From Mauremys mutica (Eukaryota > Chordata > Testudines > Geoemydidae): DNA of 64,000 bases. Positions 52,015-63,855 of the stretch are shown here, piece after piece; within the stretch, counting starts at the first letter, position 1; the number at the start of each line of letters is the position of its first letter. Both the position numbers and the translations under genes were made by a program. The notes below the pieces were generated by a model. That model did not search any database, was not told the DNA's origin, and saw only the letters and a program-made list of their open reading frames with translations. The stretch covers positions 306,422,781 through 306,486,780 of the forward strand of contig NC_059072.1 of NCBI RefSeq assembly GCF_020497125.1, read 5' to 3'.

Positions 52015-53910
52015 AGGGATCTTTGTATGGGAAGGCTCAGACGCCATGTTTCAGTTATACAGTGTGGCCATTGAATAGGGGATTGTGGTTGCAAAGTAGT
52101 TGGTGTTTCTGATAAAAATGTTGTTAGGGATTCTGGCCTGGTCTGGTATGTTGCAAAAGGCAGCAAAAGAGGATAAGGGTGGAAAGTTGGCTGTTTGGCT
52201 ACTGGCTTAAAGATTTATTTGGAGAACCAGACCAGCAGGATATTATCAAAGTTCCGGCTGAACCTTTGAAATACGGTAAGCACAAACCACAAAACTTTGT
52301 GGGTGGGTGAATTACTGAGAATCCACATACAAGTGTAAATACGTACAAGCATATGAGGTTCCCACCCTGTTGCTCTAATATCCTGGAATCTACAGGGCTA
52401 CAACTTCACTGCATACAATATACACAAGAAGCAGAGCTGGCTTACTAGTTTTCAGTGCCTACACATGCACTGCCTCTAGGAAATAGCTTAGATTTCCTGT
52501 TAGATCTTAACAGATTCTGTGTATTAGTCAACTTCATGATTTACAGTTGTTACTATAGCCCTAACCATAAGAAGGGGAATACATACAATATATTAAACCT
52601 CTTATTGTCCATCTTGTGAAGACAAACTTTTATCTTTACATATAGGTGACTGCATCTATTACTCTATTTACAATTCATAATAGTTACTCATGTAGCATTG
52701 TGCTAATATTAGCTTTGCCAGTGCAAGAATGTAAGAGAAAATAACTACTAAAACCAAACAGCAGGGAATGACTGCTTATCTACCTAAGTTTATCTGAGTA
52801 AAAGCACAGTATTATACAAACAATATGTCACAGGTGATAGTGTGAGTGTGTAACAGTAATAATAAACTTGGTAAAATATCTGTCATTCAAATGTATCATA
52901 GACTTAATAGTGGTTGCAGTGTTAGATAATACAATTATTTAAAATAAATAATGCAAATACAAAGGCAAGTTGACACTAAGATGTTAGGTGCCTCAGAAAT
53001 AGGTAGAAGAAAAAAATTAAAAGCATAAGCAAGAAAAATATAGAATTTTAATAAAAATACCTGTCATACTGCCACGCTTGCTGGTGTTACAGACTGATAT
53101 GCTTTTAGTTAGTTAAAAACGTTCTTTTTTTAATAAGGATCAGTTTTTGAGACAATCTTATTTAAGCTGTGATCTAAAGCCCACTGAAGTTAATGGGAGT
53201 CTTTCCATGGACTTCAGGGAGCTTTAGATGAGGGCCTTAAAGAGTGTTTGAAATATAAAAAGACAGCTAGGCAATCTGTTCAGTGTTAAGGATCTGATCA
53301 TACTACAGAAAGTACAAAAAACTTTCAGCCGCTGTTGACTTTAATGGCTTTTAAGGGTTACCAGTACCATGGAGGGTCAATGTTGCAAAACAGTTGTACT
53401 TCTAAAGTTGTATTTCCACTCACTCATAACTTCCTGTAAAATTTTCCTTTTGGCTAGAATTTATTCTATATTTGGGCTCTTCAGAAGGTGATTAATTTTG
53501 TTGACAGTTTGAGGAAAATCATCTCCAACCCTTTCTGCGTTCTGCAAAGCTGATAAAAAAAAGGCACGCTTTCCTCTGTATATTTTTGTAATACTTTCCA
53601 GCACCACTTAGTTAACTCAAATTAGAAACAGCTGAACTTTGAAATTTGTCATGTAAACTGGTTATTTTTGGACTACAGCCACAACTAAATTTAATAAACA
53701 ACTGGAAGGATAATGAAATTATGATTTATCAGTTGGTTATAATGCTTCAGAGCATGCTCAGTAGGCATCCACTAAGATTTATTTATTTCTAAGCACAGCT
53801 GAAGAAGCCACTTTCCCACCTTTGTGACAGCACAATGCATGTATTCTCTCTGTCTGGCATAACAGGGCTGATGACCACATGTGCTGCTCACACAATTTAA
53901 TTGAGGGCGA
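52015..53910. other. No gene; foldback at 53160-53240
   Basis: AT-rich and probably mostly unique. At 53168-53237, AAAGCCCACTGAAGTTAATGGGAGTC faces GACTTCAGGGAGCTTTAGAT, an old amniote foldback repeat. Nothing else is supported. Confidence 0.5.
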
Positions 53911-53916
53911 TTCTAA

Positions 53917-54250
53917 GGCTTGGTCTACACAAGCGTTTGTAGCAGTATGACTATTGTGGGTAGGGGTGTGATTTTTTTTTAACTTAAATATTTATATTAT
54001 AACATCCCCAGTGTGCGTGAAGGTATTCTGGTATAAACATGCCTTATACCAGTATAACCATTCCCATTCAGGAAGGGGAATAAATTATACTGATAAAAGG
54101 CACCTTTATACTGGTATAACTGCATTTTTACTAGGGATTTACTAATATAACTATTCTGGTTTAAAAGAAAAGTCACAAAGGGGCGATTGTATCACCTTCA
54201 ATAGCATGAAAGCTATTGAGGCGGTATAAAGAAAGTGGACACAGATTAAC
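53917..54250. mobile_element. Harbinger-like MITE remnant
   Basis: Starts GGCTTGGTCTACACAAGCG as in the Harbinger-like family. The interior has repeated TATACTGGTATAAC-type palindromes (near 54020-54160). The right end is not clear. Confidence 0.5.
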
Positions 54251-55275
54251 AATGTAAACTATCTAGGCAGCAAAGATATAGTGTAATGAAGACATCCTCC
54301 AAAAATGCTCATTAAAATTAAATTTGAACAAATAAAATTTTTTTCAGTTTGCTGAGTTTGTGTATTTTACTGCAGTTTTGTAGGTCAATTCCAGTGTTTT
54401 AACCACTATGGACCCAATTCACAGCTGCCCTGCACCTTGTATAGTTATTTACAAGGTGGAGTTGGTAACATTTTAACACACTTTGCACTGGTAGTATGCA
54501 CAACACACAAGAGGCCTGATTCTCACTTATTCCATTCCTGCACTTGTGACTTTAACACATTTGCATTCTCTGTATTCTGGGGTGTGGTAGACACCATCCT
54601 ACCACAGCCACTAAAGAGTAAACAGATAGCCACCTCCTCTGCTCCTGCTAATTGCTGGGCTATTGACTGTTGAGATAAGAAGGCTGCATGAAAAGACAGT
54701 TCTCAGGTAGGCTGAGAACTGGTGAGGGGAGTTTTCTCAGAAGCAGATTGGTAGGAAGCTGCACAAGGAGCTCGCCTTCCCCTGAAAGAGTGCTGGAGGA
54801 AGTAGTCCTGGGAAAGGCACCTGTGGACAGGTGGAGATAGAAAGCAGCCCAGGGAAGCAACAAGGAATTGTAAGGAGCAGGTTTTAGCTTCTTCAACACA
54901 GAATCCCTGGGATTCTGCTAGAAGGGAAGGCAGGAGTGTGTTCTCCTACCCTCCTGAGAAAAAGAGATATGAAAGCCTCTCTGAGAAAAAGGTGGCAAGG
55001 ACTATAAAACTCAGCCTGGGACTGATGACCTGATACAGGGTCACTGGACTTTTGCCCTGTGGGATGATTCTTTATTACCCGAGGAGGGGTGAGATTATAA
55101 ATGACCTGGCTGGAGTTGTGAGAAGAAGCTGACTGTCACAGGGACAGACTGCTTTCTGGTGGGGGAAACTGAGTTGGAGTCACTGCAACACCATGCCTGG
55201 CCATGAGAGGATATGTTGGCAGGTAAGTGACCTGTGACATGGGGCCATGAAGGAGCCTGCCCAAACCCCAGAGTG
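54251..55275. other. No recognisable gene
   Basis: Unassigned. 54670-55240 has the purine-rich composition of the LTR families here but no definable ends. Confidence 0.4.
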
Positions 55276-55279
55276 ACTA

Positions 55280-55845
55280 GGGTTACCAGTTTTGGTTGAA
55301 CGTTAGCATTGCCAACTCTAACTGAAGTTATTCTGGGAGATTTTCTCCCCCCCCACCACATGACATAATGTCATTTTCTTAAAATATTCTATTAAAATCT
55401 CCCAAATTGCTTTCAGTAGTCACTGAGAGATCAATTCCGATTCCAGGGAACCCTATTGGATGCAGGGGCGGCTCCAGGCCCCAGCACTCCAAGCGCGTGC
55501 TTGGGGCGGCATGCTGCGGGGGGCGCTCTGCCAGTTGCTGGGAGGGCGGCAGGCAGGGCTCCGGTGGACCTCCCGCAGGCATGCATGCGGAGGTTCCGCT
55601 GGTCCTGCGGCTTCGGTGGAGCCGCGGGACCAGCGGACCCTCCGCCGGCATGCCTACAGGAAGTCCACCGGAGCCGCGGGACCGGCGACTGGCAGAGCGC
55701 CCCCCGCGGCATGCCGCCGTGCTTGGGGTGGTGAAATGTCTAGAGTCGCCCCTGATTGGACGTATTCCTGGAGGTTTCATCACATGACATAACCTAAGAT
55801 TTAATTCCTGTAGACTCTGGGACAATCCTGGAGAGTTGGCAACCC
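55280..55845. mobile_element. TA-flanked MITE pair hosting a family M element
   Basis: Outer ends GGGTTACCAGTTTTGG and GAGAGTTGGCAACCC, each flanked by TA (55278-55279 and 55846-55847). CACATGACATAATGTC on the left and TCACATGACATAACC on the right are internal repeats of the same unit. The hAT-like MITE at 55463 is inserted inside. The TA duplication suggests a mariner-like transposase. Confidence 0.65.
55463..55754. mobile_element. GC-rich hAT-like MITE, family M, copy 4 (nested)
   Basis: A 292-bp element from CAGGGGCGGCTCCAGG to TCTAGAGTCGCCCCTG, flanked by ATTGGATG (55455-55462) and ATTGGACG (55755-55762), seven of eight bases equal. CGGTGGACCTCCCGCAGGCA faces its inverted counterpart (TGCCTACAGGAAGTCCACCG). 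Frames of 84-148 codons across it are by-products. Confidence 0.9.
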
Positions 55846-56120
55846 TAGGAGTGATTTGGAGCAGTTTCAGAGCTGCTCCAACTTACATACTGCTTCCAAG
55901 GGGCCTTGGAAGTAGAGAATTTCTAGTTATGTCCCCAAATCCCACCCCTTACATGGAGATCTGTGAACTATGTTCACAGGGCCACTGCACAGGGAGTTCT
56001 CCAAGGGCCACTCCTGTCCACTCTAAGGCCCACTTCTGGTGCCAGAGTGCTGTAAAGGAGCCTTAGTAAACGAGAATCAACAACTATGGTACTAGGTAAC
56101 AGTGAACTGGGCCACACCTA

Positions 56121-56336
56121 AGATTGCCAACGTTGTATTTCAAATATAAGGGACTGTTTTTTAGCACCCCCCCATCTTCCTGATCTTGTCATTATTAATA
56201 ATAATAAGCAGTACTGCCTTACATTTGCCAGAGGTATTTCTTGCTGCTTTTTGCAGCAGTCAGAAACCCCCAATCTTGTTGTACAGAGATGAAAAAATCA
56301 GGATTATCCCTTGTACGAAAGGACTGTTAGCAACCC
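56121..56336. mobile_element. TA-flanked MITE
   Basis: Ends AGATTGCCAACGTTG and GGACTGTTAGCAACCC with TA on both sides (56119-56120 and 56337-56338). Related by its ends to the outer element at 55280-55845. Confidence 0.6.
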
Positions 56337-56344
56337 TATATGCA

Positions 56345-56455
56345 GCACTGAGATTTAAAAGGAGCCTAACAGAGTTAGGTGCCCATTTCCCATTGAAATT
56401 CAATGGCAATTGGGCACCCCACTTCCTATGGCACCTTTGATAATGCCAGACTAGA
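56345..56455. repeat. Old foldback repeat
   Basis: GAGTTAGGTGCCCATTTCCCATTG faces CAATGGCAATTGGGCACCCC. This is a diverged palindromic repeat of a kind common in amniotes. Confidence 0.5.
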
Positions 56456-56459
56456 ACTG

Positions 56460-57570
56460 TAAGCGGAGTTAGATGACATGGTGCCAGTGGCAACAGACAG
56501 GCCATCAACATTAGGACTCTCAGTATTGCTAACACTAGTGGAGGTCACCCCGTTCTGTCAACAGTCAAAAGATTTGAAAACCTTCCCTAATATAGACTGC
56601 ACTAAAATACCCATCTAATATTACATTTTCTGGAAACTGTTTACAATTACTGCCAACCTAATATTTCAGACAAGTTTGATTATTGAAAGCCCATATTTAG
56701 AAATGTTGCTGAACTGCAGAGCCTTTTTTAGCACTTTGTGTGAAAGATGAGATGGAATGCAATGTGAGAACAAATGCCAATTCTTGAATTGACAAAATAC
56801 CCTTAAGAAAATAAAAGCTGTGCTATTATGCTTACTTCCTCTTTCTTGCTATTGGTTTTGCGTAATTTTTGTTTTTTACCCCCACTAGCAAGCTAGCAAG
56901 CTGCAAGTTTTGGATAGCTAAAAGCAGAAGAAGGAAGTGTCTTACTGAATTAACTGAAAGGAATAAGAACTGAGGTAGGACAAAGTTAATTTTTATTTAT
57001 ATATAAAAATCATATATATAGTCTTTTCCTTAAAAGTAGATTAAGACTATTCAAAATAAGAGTAGGAGGAATTTTAGTTATGACCTGTTTCTTGCACGAA
57101 GTTTTGTAGTTGCTAGAAAAATTAAGCATCTACTCAATTCATCTATGTTAAAGCTAGTCTAGGGTGTTTTCCTTGAGAAGGGATATCCATGTAAGATTTT
57201 GTGATTAAAAAATATTTTGGAAGATGAAAGATAATAAACTAATGGCAGAGTTGACAAAGTGAATTTCCTTTGCTTTGTACCAGCAGCCAACTGCAGATTT
57301 TGTCAACTGTAATCTTTTGGAAGGTGGGGATTGTGTTTGTGTGTGTATATGCATGTGTGTGGGAAGAGTGAAAAAAATATGCATGTCTTCACAAATGTCC
57401 AATTTAATTCAGTCCAATGTTAATTACAAATGAAATATAAATGAGTAATGTTTTCATAGTTCTGATCCTGAAAAGATACGTAGTATTCCAGTAAATGGTG
57501 ACTTGGTTGGCCGTTTAATGTTATTACATCGGGTTTTCTGACAAGGCGATGGCTAATGCAAGTTATATAA
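56460..57570. other. No recognisable feature
   Basis: AT-rich, with a short TG-rich run near 57335-57360. No supported feature. Confidence 0.5.
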
Positions 57571-57574
57571 CATT

Positions 57575-57790
57575 AATTAGGCTACGTCCCTCACTGCCCA
57601 ACTTACAATTGTGCAGCTGTGCTGATACAGCCGTGCCGTTGTAAGGTACACAGCATAGCCGCTCTTTGTCGCCAGGAGAGAGCTCTACTACTGATGAAGC
57701 GCTGTCCACACCGGCACTTTTTGTTGTTAAAACTTTTGTCATTCAAAGGGGTGGGTTTTTTTCACACCCCCGAGTGACGACCTTGCCTAA
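57575..57790. mobile_element. Harbinger-like MITE remnant
   Basis: Interior of a chelonian MITE: CTTACAATTGTGCAGCTG, GTGCCGTTGTAAGGT, GGAGAGAGCTCT, GCGCTGTCCACACCGGCAC, then TTTTTTCACACCCCCGAGTG. The outer ends are eroded. Confidence 0.6.
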
Positions 57791-58552
57791 GTACTTGGCA
57801 TTGCTATTCTGATAGTTCTGAGAACTCACACTAGAGCAGATCTTATTCAGACAAAATATATTTTGACTAAACAGCAGAGCATCTGTACTTCATATTTCAT
57901 GTTGAGAAATTCATTTAGCAATGTGTACATTGTACTTCTGAAAAATTGAGCTCATGATCCTACTTTGTAAGCAGCTCCCATTGATTTGAGTTGGAATTGT
58001 TGGTGCTCTGCACCTCTGAAAATCAGACCAGAAAACTTTATATTTACACATGTAATATGCATACCGCTGTAACATACCCTGTCCAGGAGTGTTCATTTCT
58101 ATTAAAACATGGTGTGAAGTTATTTTCTATAAAATACAGAAGTATTGATAGTTATTTTATCAGATGTTTTAAGATCTACTCACCTACTTGAATAGGGGCT
58201 TGTGAATAGCTGAAGTCTGGGAAAGAGTTGTTTTAGTTTCTTTGCCTAATTTGTGTGTGTGGTAAGTGGCATCTGCCATTGTTTTGTGTTTTTGTTTACA
58301 CTAATTCTGGTCTCATTAATATCAGTGTAAATCAGGAATAACCACTAAAGCTAGTTGAAAAGATTGTGGCAAAACATATTTTCACTTAAAAAAAATGCAA
58401 TTTAGAGAACCCTGAAATTTTGCAAAATTGTGACTATTTTACCAAAATCTTTTGACAGAAAATCTTGGTTTGTTTTTATTTCAAATTTATGGTTTCATTC
58501 AGAGTTTTCCTGTAACCTGTAACATGATGAATGGCTGAGAGCACACCAGTAC
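57791..58552. other. No gene; old repeat traces
   Basis: 57950-58030 (CTCCCATTGATTTGAG...CACCTCTGAAAATCAGACC) and 58375-58510 look like old repeats. Nothing else is supported. Confidence 0.45.
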
Positions 58553-58560
58553 AGTTAGCC

Positions 58561-58872
58561 CAGGGATTGGCAACCTTTCAGAAGTGGTGTGCTGAGTCTT
58601 CATTTATTCACTCTAATTTAAGGTTTCACGTGCCAGTAATACATGTTAACGTTTTTAGAAGGTCTCTCTCTATAAGTCTATAATATATAACTAAACTATT
58701 GTTGTATGTAAAGTACATCAGGTTTTTTAAAAAGTTTAAGAAGCTTTATTTAAAATTAAATTAAAATGCAGAGCCCCCAGGACCGGTGGCCAGGACCCGG
58801 GCGGTGTGAGTGCCACTGAAAATCAGCTTGCGTGCTGCCTTTGGCGCACGTGCCATAGGTTCCATACCGCTG
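58561..58872. mobile_element. Non-autonomous hAT element
   Basis: A 312-bp element with ends CAGGGATTGGCAACC and GGTTCCATACCGCTG, flanked by AGTTAGCC (58553-58560) and GTTTAGCC (58873-58880), six of eight bases equal. AT-rich centre, GC-rich right end. Non-coding. Confidence 0.82.
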
Positions 58873-58884
58873 GTTTAGCCACTT

Positions 58885-59314
58885 AGCCCTCATGACTGGG
58901 GGGTTTGTTCATGGCTGTGTCTGCAAGCAGAGAGAGCAGACTGGTTCTCTTTGCATCAGTGGCTTTTTGGGAGGATTCCCCAGCACAGCAGGTTACAGGT
59001 ACTCTTTTTTTTTTCCTCTGAGCCCTCTACCTGTGGTGGCTCTACTGCTGTATGATGGAGTAATTATTGATTGCCCATCACCCCCAGAAAGCCTGGCTGC
59101 ATTTCCCTGTCCCCTCTGTTTTGCAAGATGAAAAGAGGGACTGTATGCAGTAATTGTCTGTCCCCAAAAAGAGAGAGGATTTTTTTCTGATGCTGCTGAG
59201 TAGTCTGAGAGCTGTGTTAGTGGATCTGGGAGATGTCTGCTTGAAGCTTGCAAAGCTGTGTCTTCCATGGAGCACTTCAGGGTGTGAAAAAGAAAGCAAT
59301 CTTCCGGAAATGGT
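58885..59314. other. Unassigned sequence upstream of the hAT-like pseudogene
   Basis: Could be the 5' flank or leader of the decayed transposase. Overlapping frames on both strands show nothing recognisable. Confidence 0.35.
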
Positions 59315-60126
59315 ATGCAGCATGAACAGCCACAAGTGATGGTAGGGGAATCAGAAAAACACACTTTGCCTGAGGTAGACAACTCTGAAGAGGACTATTT
59401 CTGTGGGGCACAGTCAACCACTCCGGGTGCAGGAGGAGGTGGTGAAGAGGAGAATGGTGCATCTCCAGTTAGTCCAGCACCACATGAGGCTAAGCCTCAG
59501 CAGAAGGGCACTGGCCAGAGACCATCAGCATCCTCTGAAACCTTGTTCCACTATGCTGCTTCTGGAATAGATGTGGTTGATGCTGGTACTCACACTCCCA
59601 GGTGGGAGGAAGGTCACTGCTTCCATCTCTGCTGCGCATGGTTTTGATGGGAACTCTAAGGGGAAGGCAGTGCTCCCATGCTGCATTTCTCTCAGCAGCA
59701 AAAGTCACCACTATCTACAATCCCCCCCCACGCAATCCCCTGACAGCACCAGTGTCATTTGCTAACTCCTGAAAATGGAGGATGAGTCTGGGCGTGACCC
59801 CGAAAGGATGGGATATCAGGGATGGTTAAAATCCATCAAGCACAATCAAAGAGTGCACATGATACAACCAGTTAGCTCAGAGCTTACAGAAAAGCAAACA
59901 ACAGCAAACTCCAGAGCAGAGGCTGACTGTGACACCACCAATATTTTCCATGACTTTGTCAGCTAAGTCCAGCAACAGCCCTCAACAGTACCTAGTGGAG
60001 TGTATTCAGAGGGGGCAAAAACATGAATGCAACCACCCTGTGACTGTGAAACCTGACCACAGTGAGCAAGGATGCTGGCTGTGGACATTCTTCCTTTCTC
60101 CCGCATGGAGGGAGATGGTTTCAGAC

Positions 60127-60667
60127 CAGGGCCGCCCAGAGGCGGGGGCAAGTGGGGCAATTTGCCCCAGGCCCCGGGCCCAGCAGGGGCCCCCACAAGA
60201 GTTTTTTGGGGCCCCTGGAGCAGGGTCCTTCACTTGCTCCGGGGGCCCGGAAAACTTTTGCGGGGCCCGGCCCGGGCCCCCGGAGCTTCTTCGCTCCCAG
60301 TCTTCGCTGGCGGGGGGTCCTTCCTCTCCGGGACAGAAGGACCCCCCGCCGCCGAATTACCGCCGAAGCTGGACCCGCCGCCGGAGTGCAGTCGGATCTT
60401 CAGCGGTAATTCGGAGGCGGCGGGGGGGTCCTTCCCTTCTGAGACCCGCCGCCGAAGTGCCCCGAAGGCCCACGGTGGGGGCTGCACTTTGGCGGCGGGT
60501 CCCGCTTCGGCGGTAATTCGGCGGCGGGGGGTCCCCGCCATGGGTCTTTGGGGCACTTTGGCGGCGGGTCCGGGAACGGAAGGACCCCCCGCCGCCGACT
60601 TACCGCCGAAGCGGGGGCCCCCCGCCGCCCAAGACCCCGGGCCCCCGGAACCCTCTGGGCGGCCCTG
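60127..60667. mobile_element. Large GC-rich hAT-like MITE nested in the pseudogene
   Basis: A 541-bp element with ends CAGGGCCGCCCAGAGG and CCCTCTGGGCGGCCCTG, flanked by TTTCAGAC (60119-60126) and CTTCAGAC (60668-60675), seven of eight bases equal. Very CpG-rich, with repeated GCCGCCGAA/TTCGGCGGC and CGGAAGGACCCCCC blocks in both directions. It splits the codons for GDGFRHFV in the host frame. Frames of up to 230 codons over it are by-products. Confidence 0.92.
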
Positions 60668-61002
60668 CTTCAGACACTTTGTGGCTGCAGCTGCCCCCAG
60701 GTGGCAGATCCCTAGCTGCTCTTCCTGGCAAAAAAGGAAATGCCAGATCTGTGTGCTGCTATGAGAAGTACAGAATGGTATAGCCTAGGTGGGCAAGTGC
60801 AGCAGAACACTGACATGTGGACCAGCAGTCAGATGACTTCCTACATGGCTGTTATGGCCCACTGGGTGAGCAGCGGCGGCAGGAAGTCTAGCAGCAGCAT
60901 TGGCACATATACTCTCACTCGACAGCATGCCATGTTTTGGATGTCTGGGTTTGAAAAAGGGAGCAGCACACCTTCTGGAACATCTTGGATGTGCTGTGCT
61001 GT

Positions 61003-61294
61003 CATGGGTGGCATGTGAATCGCTGGCTCGGGGAGGCTAGCCCCTAAGTCCACCCCTTCCACCTGAGGCCCTGCCCCTTCTGCATACCCCCAGCCCAAAG
61101 GCCCCCCTCAGCTTCTGGCCCCGTCTCCAGCTAGTACCCCCCAGCCCCCAAGCACCGGGGCCACAGCACAGGGGGAAAGAGCCATAGAGTGGAAAGCAGC
61201 TGGAATGGGCCTTGGGGGCAGAGCATAGGCGGGGCCACAGTTGGTTGTTTGGGGCAGCTCAGCCTCCCCCAGCCTATAATACCCACTGCCCATG
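61003..61294. mobile_element. hAT-like MITE nested in the pseudogene
   Basis: A 292-bp element with ends CATGGGTGGCATG and CACTGCCCATG, flanked by a perfect 8-bp duplication TGTGCTGT (60995-61002 and 61295-61302). C-rich, non-coding. Its removal rejoins the transposase reading around WMCCH. Confidence 0.8.
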
Positions 61295-61325
61295 TGTGCT
61301 GTCATAGAGGGGTGGCTAAGGCCTA

Positions 61326-61445
61326 GGGTGACCAGATGTCCCAATTTTATAGGGACAGTCCCAATATTTGGGGCTTTTTCTTATATAGGTGCCAATTACT
61401 CCCTCATCCCTGTCCCGATTTTTCACACTTGCTATCTGGTCACCC
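61326..61445. mobile_element. Tc1/mariner-like MITE, copy 2 (nested)
   Basis: A 120-bp element with ends GGGTGACCAGATGTCCC and GCTATCTGGTCACCC, flanked by TA on both sides (61324-61325 and 61446-61447). Same family as 40538-40653. Confidence 0.87.
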
Positions 61446-61814
61446 TACTAAGGCCCCTCCAGCTTCTTTGCTGTGTCTGTGGCAATGAACTACAGAGTAA
61501 ATTGTGTGGTGTAGGATGGTGACTTCCAGCATGTCCCTTGCCTCACTTGCCGCTTCAATCTGATAGAGGGAAATTTTGGAGGAGGGATGCAGAGTTGCAG
61601 GGACTGTCTCAGTGGCCAATAAGCTATATGGTCACTTCAGACAGTCCTATGCAGTGTGCCACAACCTTAAAGACCAGCAGGAGTCACTCAAACTGTCATC
61701 CACCAGTTGGAATGCTCCCTTTTACATGCTGAAATGGCTCTACGGGCAGCCTGCAAGCATTCTGCGTCCATAAAGTTGAGGCAAGTGTAACCCACACACC
61801 TCCTGGGTGTGGTG

Positions 61815-61980
61815 CTCTGTCCCCTCGAGAGGCACCGAGACCACTTAGAGATTAATGAGTCTGCTGCGTCCTTAGCTAAGGACGATGTGGCTTTTAGCTC
61901 ATGCAATAGAGGCTCATGCATTTAGCTTCAGAAGTCCCAGGTTCAGTCCTGACGACCAGGGTCTGTTGGCGTTACACAAG
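61815..61980 (+). mobile_element. tRNA-like SINE
   Basis: TTTTAGCTCATGCAATAGAG (A-box-like, about 61891-61910) and CCCAGGTTCAGTCCTGACG (B-box-like, about 61928-61946) form a tRNA-like head preceded by GAGGCACCGAGACCAC. It follows the pseudogene. It does not fold as a proper tRNA and has no cloverleaf acceptor stem that I can pair. Confidence 0.55.
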
Positions 61981-63855
61981 CACACTGACCTATGGCACAC
62001 TGACCTCACAACTAGTCAGTGAGGATGACACAAGAATCAGCCAAGTAATTCCCTCGCTGTGCCTGCTGAGGGAGAGAACTGAGATGCATGCAGATCTACT
62101 TCCAGGAATGGGATGACATCACTGGTGAATCACCAGTGCAAGTCATGATGACTACTCTTCTGGTAAATTGCCGTCTTCAAGGCATCAGGGGAGAGTGCTG
62201 CTGGGTGATAACATATCTAAGTGCCCTGATTCAGTGGTTCCTTCCTGTGAGCAGACAATGACTAGGAAAGAATATGGCATTTGAAAAACAGATTGATGGA
62301 GGTAGCTAAAGTCTGCTCTGCTGAGTTTTTAATTTGCTGGGGCTGGAGAGGTGGTGTTGTGAGGAAACAAGCTTTTCTCCCCTTATGCAATTTTTTTCTT
62401 CCCAAGTACTATGAAAATAGCAACAAGTTTTGGAGGACACTTGGTTTTACTGTTTCACATTCACAGAATAAATCCACATGTAGCTTTTCATAATTCCCCT
62501 CACATTGGTCTAGCTCTGGCTTCAGTGTGGAAGCTACACTGTAGGTGGGTGGAATGTGTGCATTGGCATTTGCATGGATCTTAAGGGGGAATACTGGGAA
62601 GAATTTGGATCAGTTCTATTATAACTGTAAGCAAGCCCACAAATCAATACTAGAAGTTATGCTGTTTGCTGGAATGGCTACCTTAATGCATTTCTATAAC
62701 TTAACTCTAGCATGAGGATAGGTTATTGACTTACTGCCCAAGCCCCAGTGTGGAGGGCCAGTGGACTGCTTGTCTGCACCTTACACTTTGACCTTCTGGC
62801 TTCAGTAACCCTCCCAGGAGCCAAAACTCCCACAGGCATAGCTCTGTGTTACTGGAGCACACAAACCTTCCCAACGTCCGCAGGGAAAGGAGTAAAAGTT
62901 AGGGATGATAAAAGTTCCCATTTGTAGTTATGGAAAATGCTTTCCTAAATAAAACATTTGTTAGGAAATGAGTAAATCATTCTAGAACAATGATTTTAGA
63001 ATATCTTTAGGTGCATAACAAAGAAGTCCTCGAGCCCTAACACTCAAGGCAGGAGGCTGAGGAATTGCATAGAATGATGGTGGTGTAGTAGGTGCCTACT
63101 ATAACACGTGTGTGTGGTTGGGGGGCCCCAGCACTGGGCAGTAATGTTATGGCTCTGCTCCCCAAGTAACAACACTGTAACAAAGCTAACAACTAATGGA
63201 TAAAGGTTTGAGGGCCCCTTTATTCCTCTTGCTCATTTTGTGGGTCTGGAGGCAGGTTGGAGAGAATCAGGGCGATGGCCCCAGCCTGTCACTGGAAGAA
63301 CTCCTTCTCCAACTGGGCATGGAGGTGATCTTGGGCGTCCTCTGCCTGCTTCTGTGCCACAGCTGCCAAGTCTGGCCTCAGACTAGAACTGCTGCCAGTC
63401 CCAAGCTGCAGTGGAGAGCAGCTCAGCCACCTGCTCCCTTGCTGCTTGCAGGCCCAGCCATGCCCAGTCCCACTCCTTCAAAATGGGAGCCAGGTGAGAT
63501 GTGTGGGCTACACCAGCAAGGGAGCTGGTGCTGGGGCAGGGGCCCAACTCTGGTGCAGAACAGCTTGGGGCTAGCAGGAATGAGTGGAAGGGGGTTGGGT
63601 TTCACCCCCCACACCTCCCAGGTGCTGCCATCTCAGATGGGACTACAAAGCTGTGGTCCCTGATTTCCGTTCCTAGTACACCAAGCAGTCACTGTCATAG
63701 TGGTGACAGACAGCCACATCCAGCTGCCCTGCCACCACAGTGAAGTGCTCACACCCTATGGTGCAGCGGCAGCGCCTTCAGGAGCATCAGTAGGATCCCT
63801 CTTTCTCCCCACTTGTCCTTCCCATCTGACCTTCCTCCCGTTCATACCTTATTAC
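61981..63855. other. No supported gene
   Basis: About 1.9 kb. The 155-codon frame at 63196-63663 starts with a hydrophobic leucine-rich stretch but is opposed by frames on the other strand, has no recognisable domain and lies in GC-rich, repeat-like sequence. I do not call it a gene. A short perfect hairpin CACTGGTGAATCACCAGTG is at 62118-62136. Confidence 0.45.

Larger units (their letters stand above)
59315..61775 (+). pseudogene. Decayed ZBED/hAT transposase with nested elements
   Basis: The recognisable part runs from about 60030 to 61775 once insertions are removed. It reads NHPVTVKP and MLAVDILPFSRMEGDGFR (60072-60126), resumes after the MITE with HFVAAAAPRWQIPS (60668 onward), then TDMWTSSQMTSYMAVMAHWVSS (60800-60870), QHVPCLTCRFNLIEGNF (about 61530-61580) and VANKLYGHFRQS...STSWNAPFYMLKW (61610-61740). 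These are the catalytic and H-x-PC blocks of hAT transposases and of domesticated ZBED proteins. The acidic 110-codon frame at 59315-59647 may be the N-terminal part, but this is weak. Frames shift several times and no C-terminal dimerisation block was found. It may be a dead transposon or a dead domesticated gene. Confidence 0.68.

Noticed and set aside
60130..60660. CpG island
   Set aside because: Explained by the nested GC-rich MITE.
60072..60764. 230-codon plus-strand open frame
   Set aside because: Its middle is the MITE at 60127-60667; only the two flanks are transposase-like.
61890..61946. tRNA gene
   Set aside because: B-box-like sequence only; no acceptor stem or good cloverleaf, so treated as a SINE head.
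63196..63663. 155-codon frame with a hydrophobic start
   Set aside because: No domain, no splice or promoter context, opposed by other frames in GC-rich DNA; a signal-peptide-like start alone is not enough.
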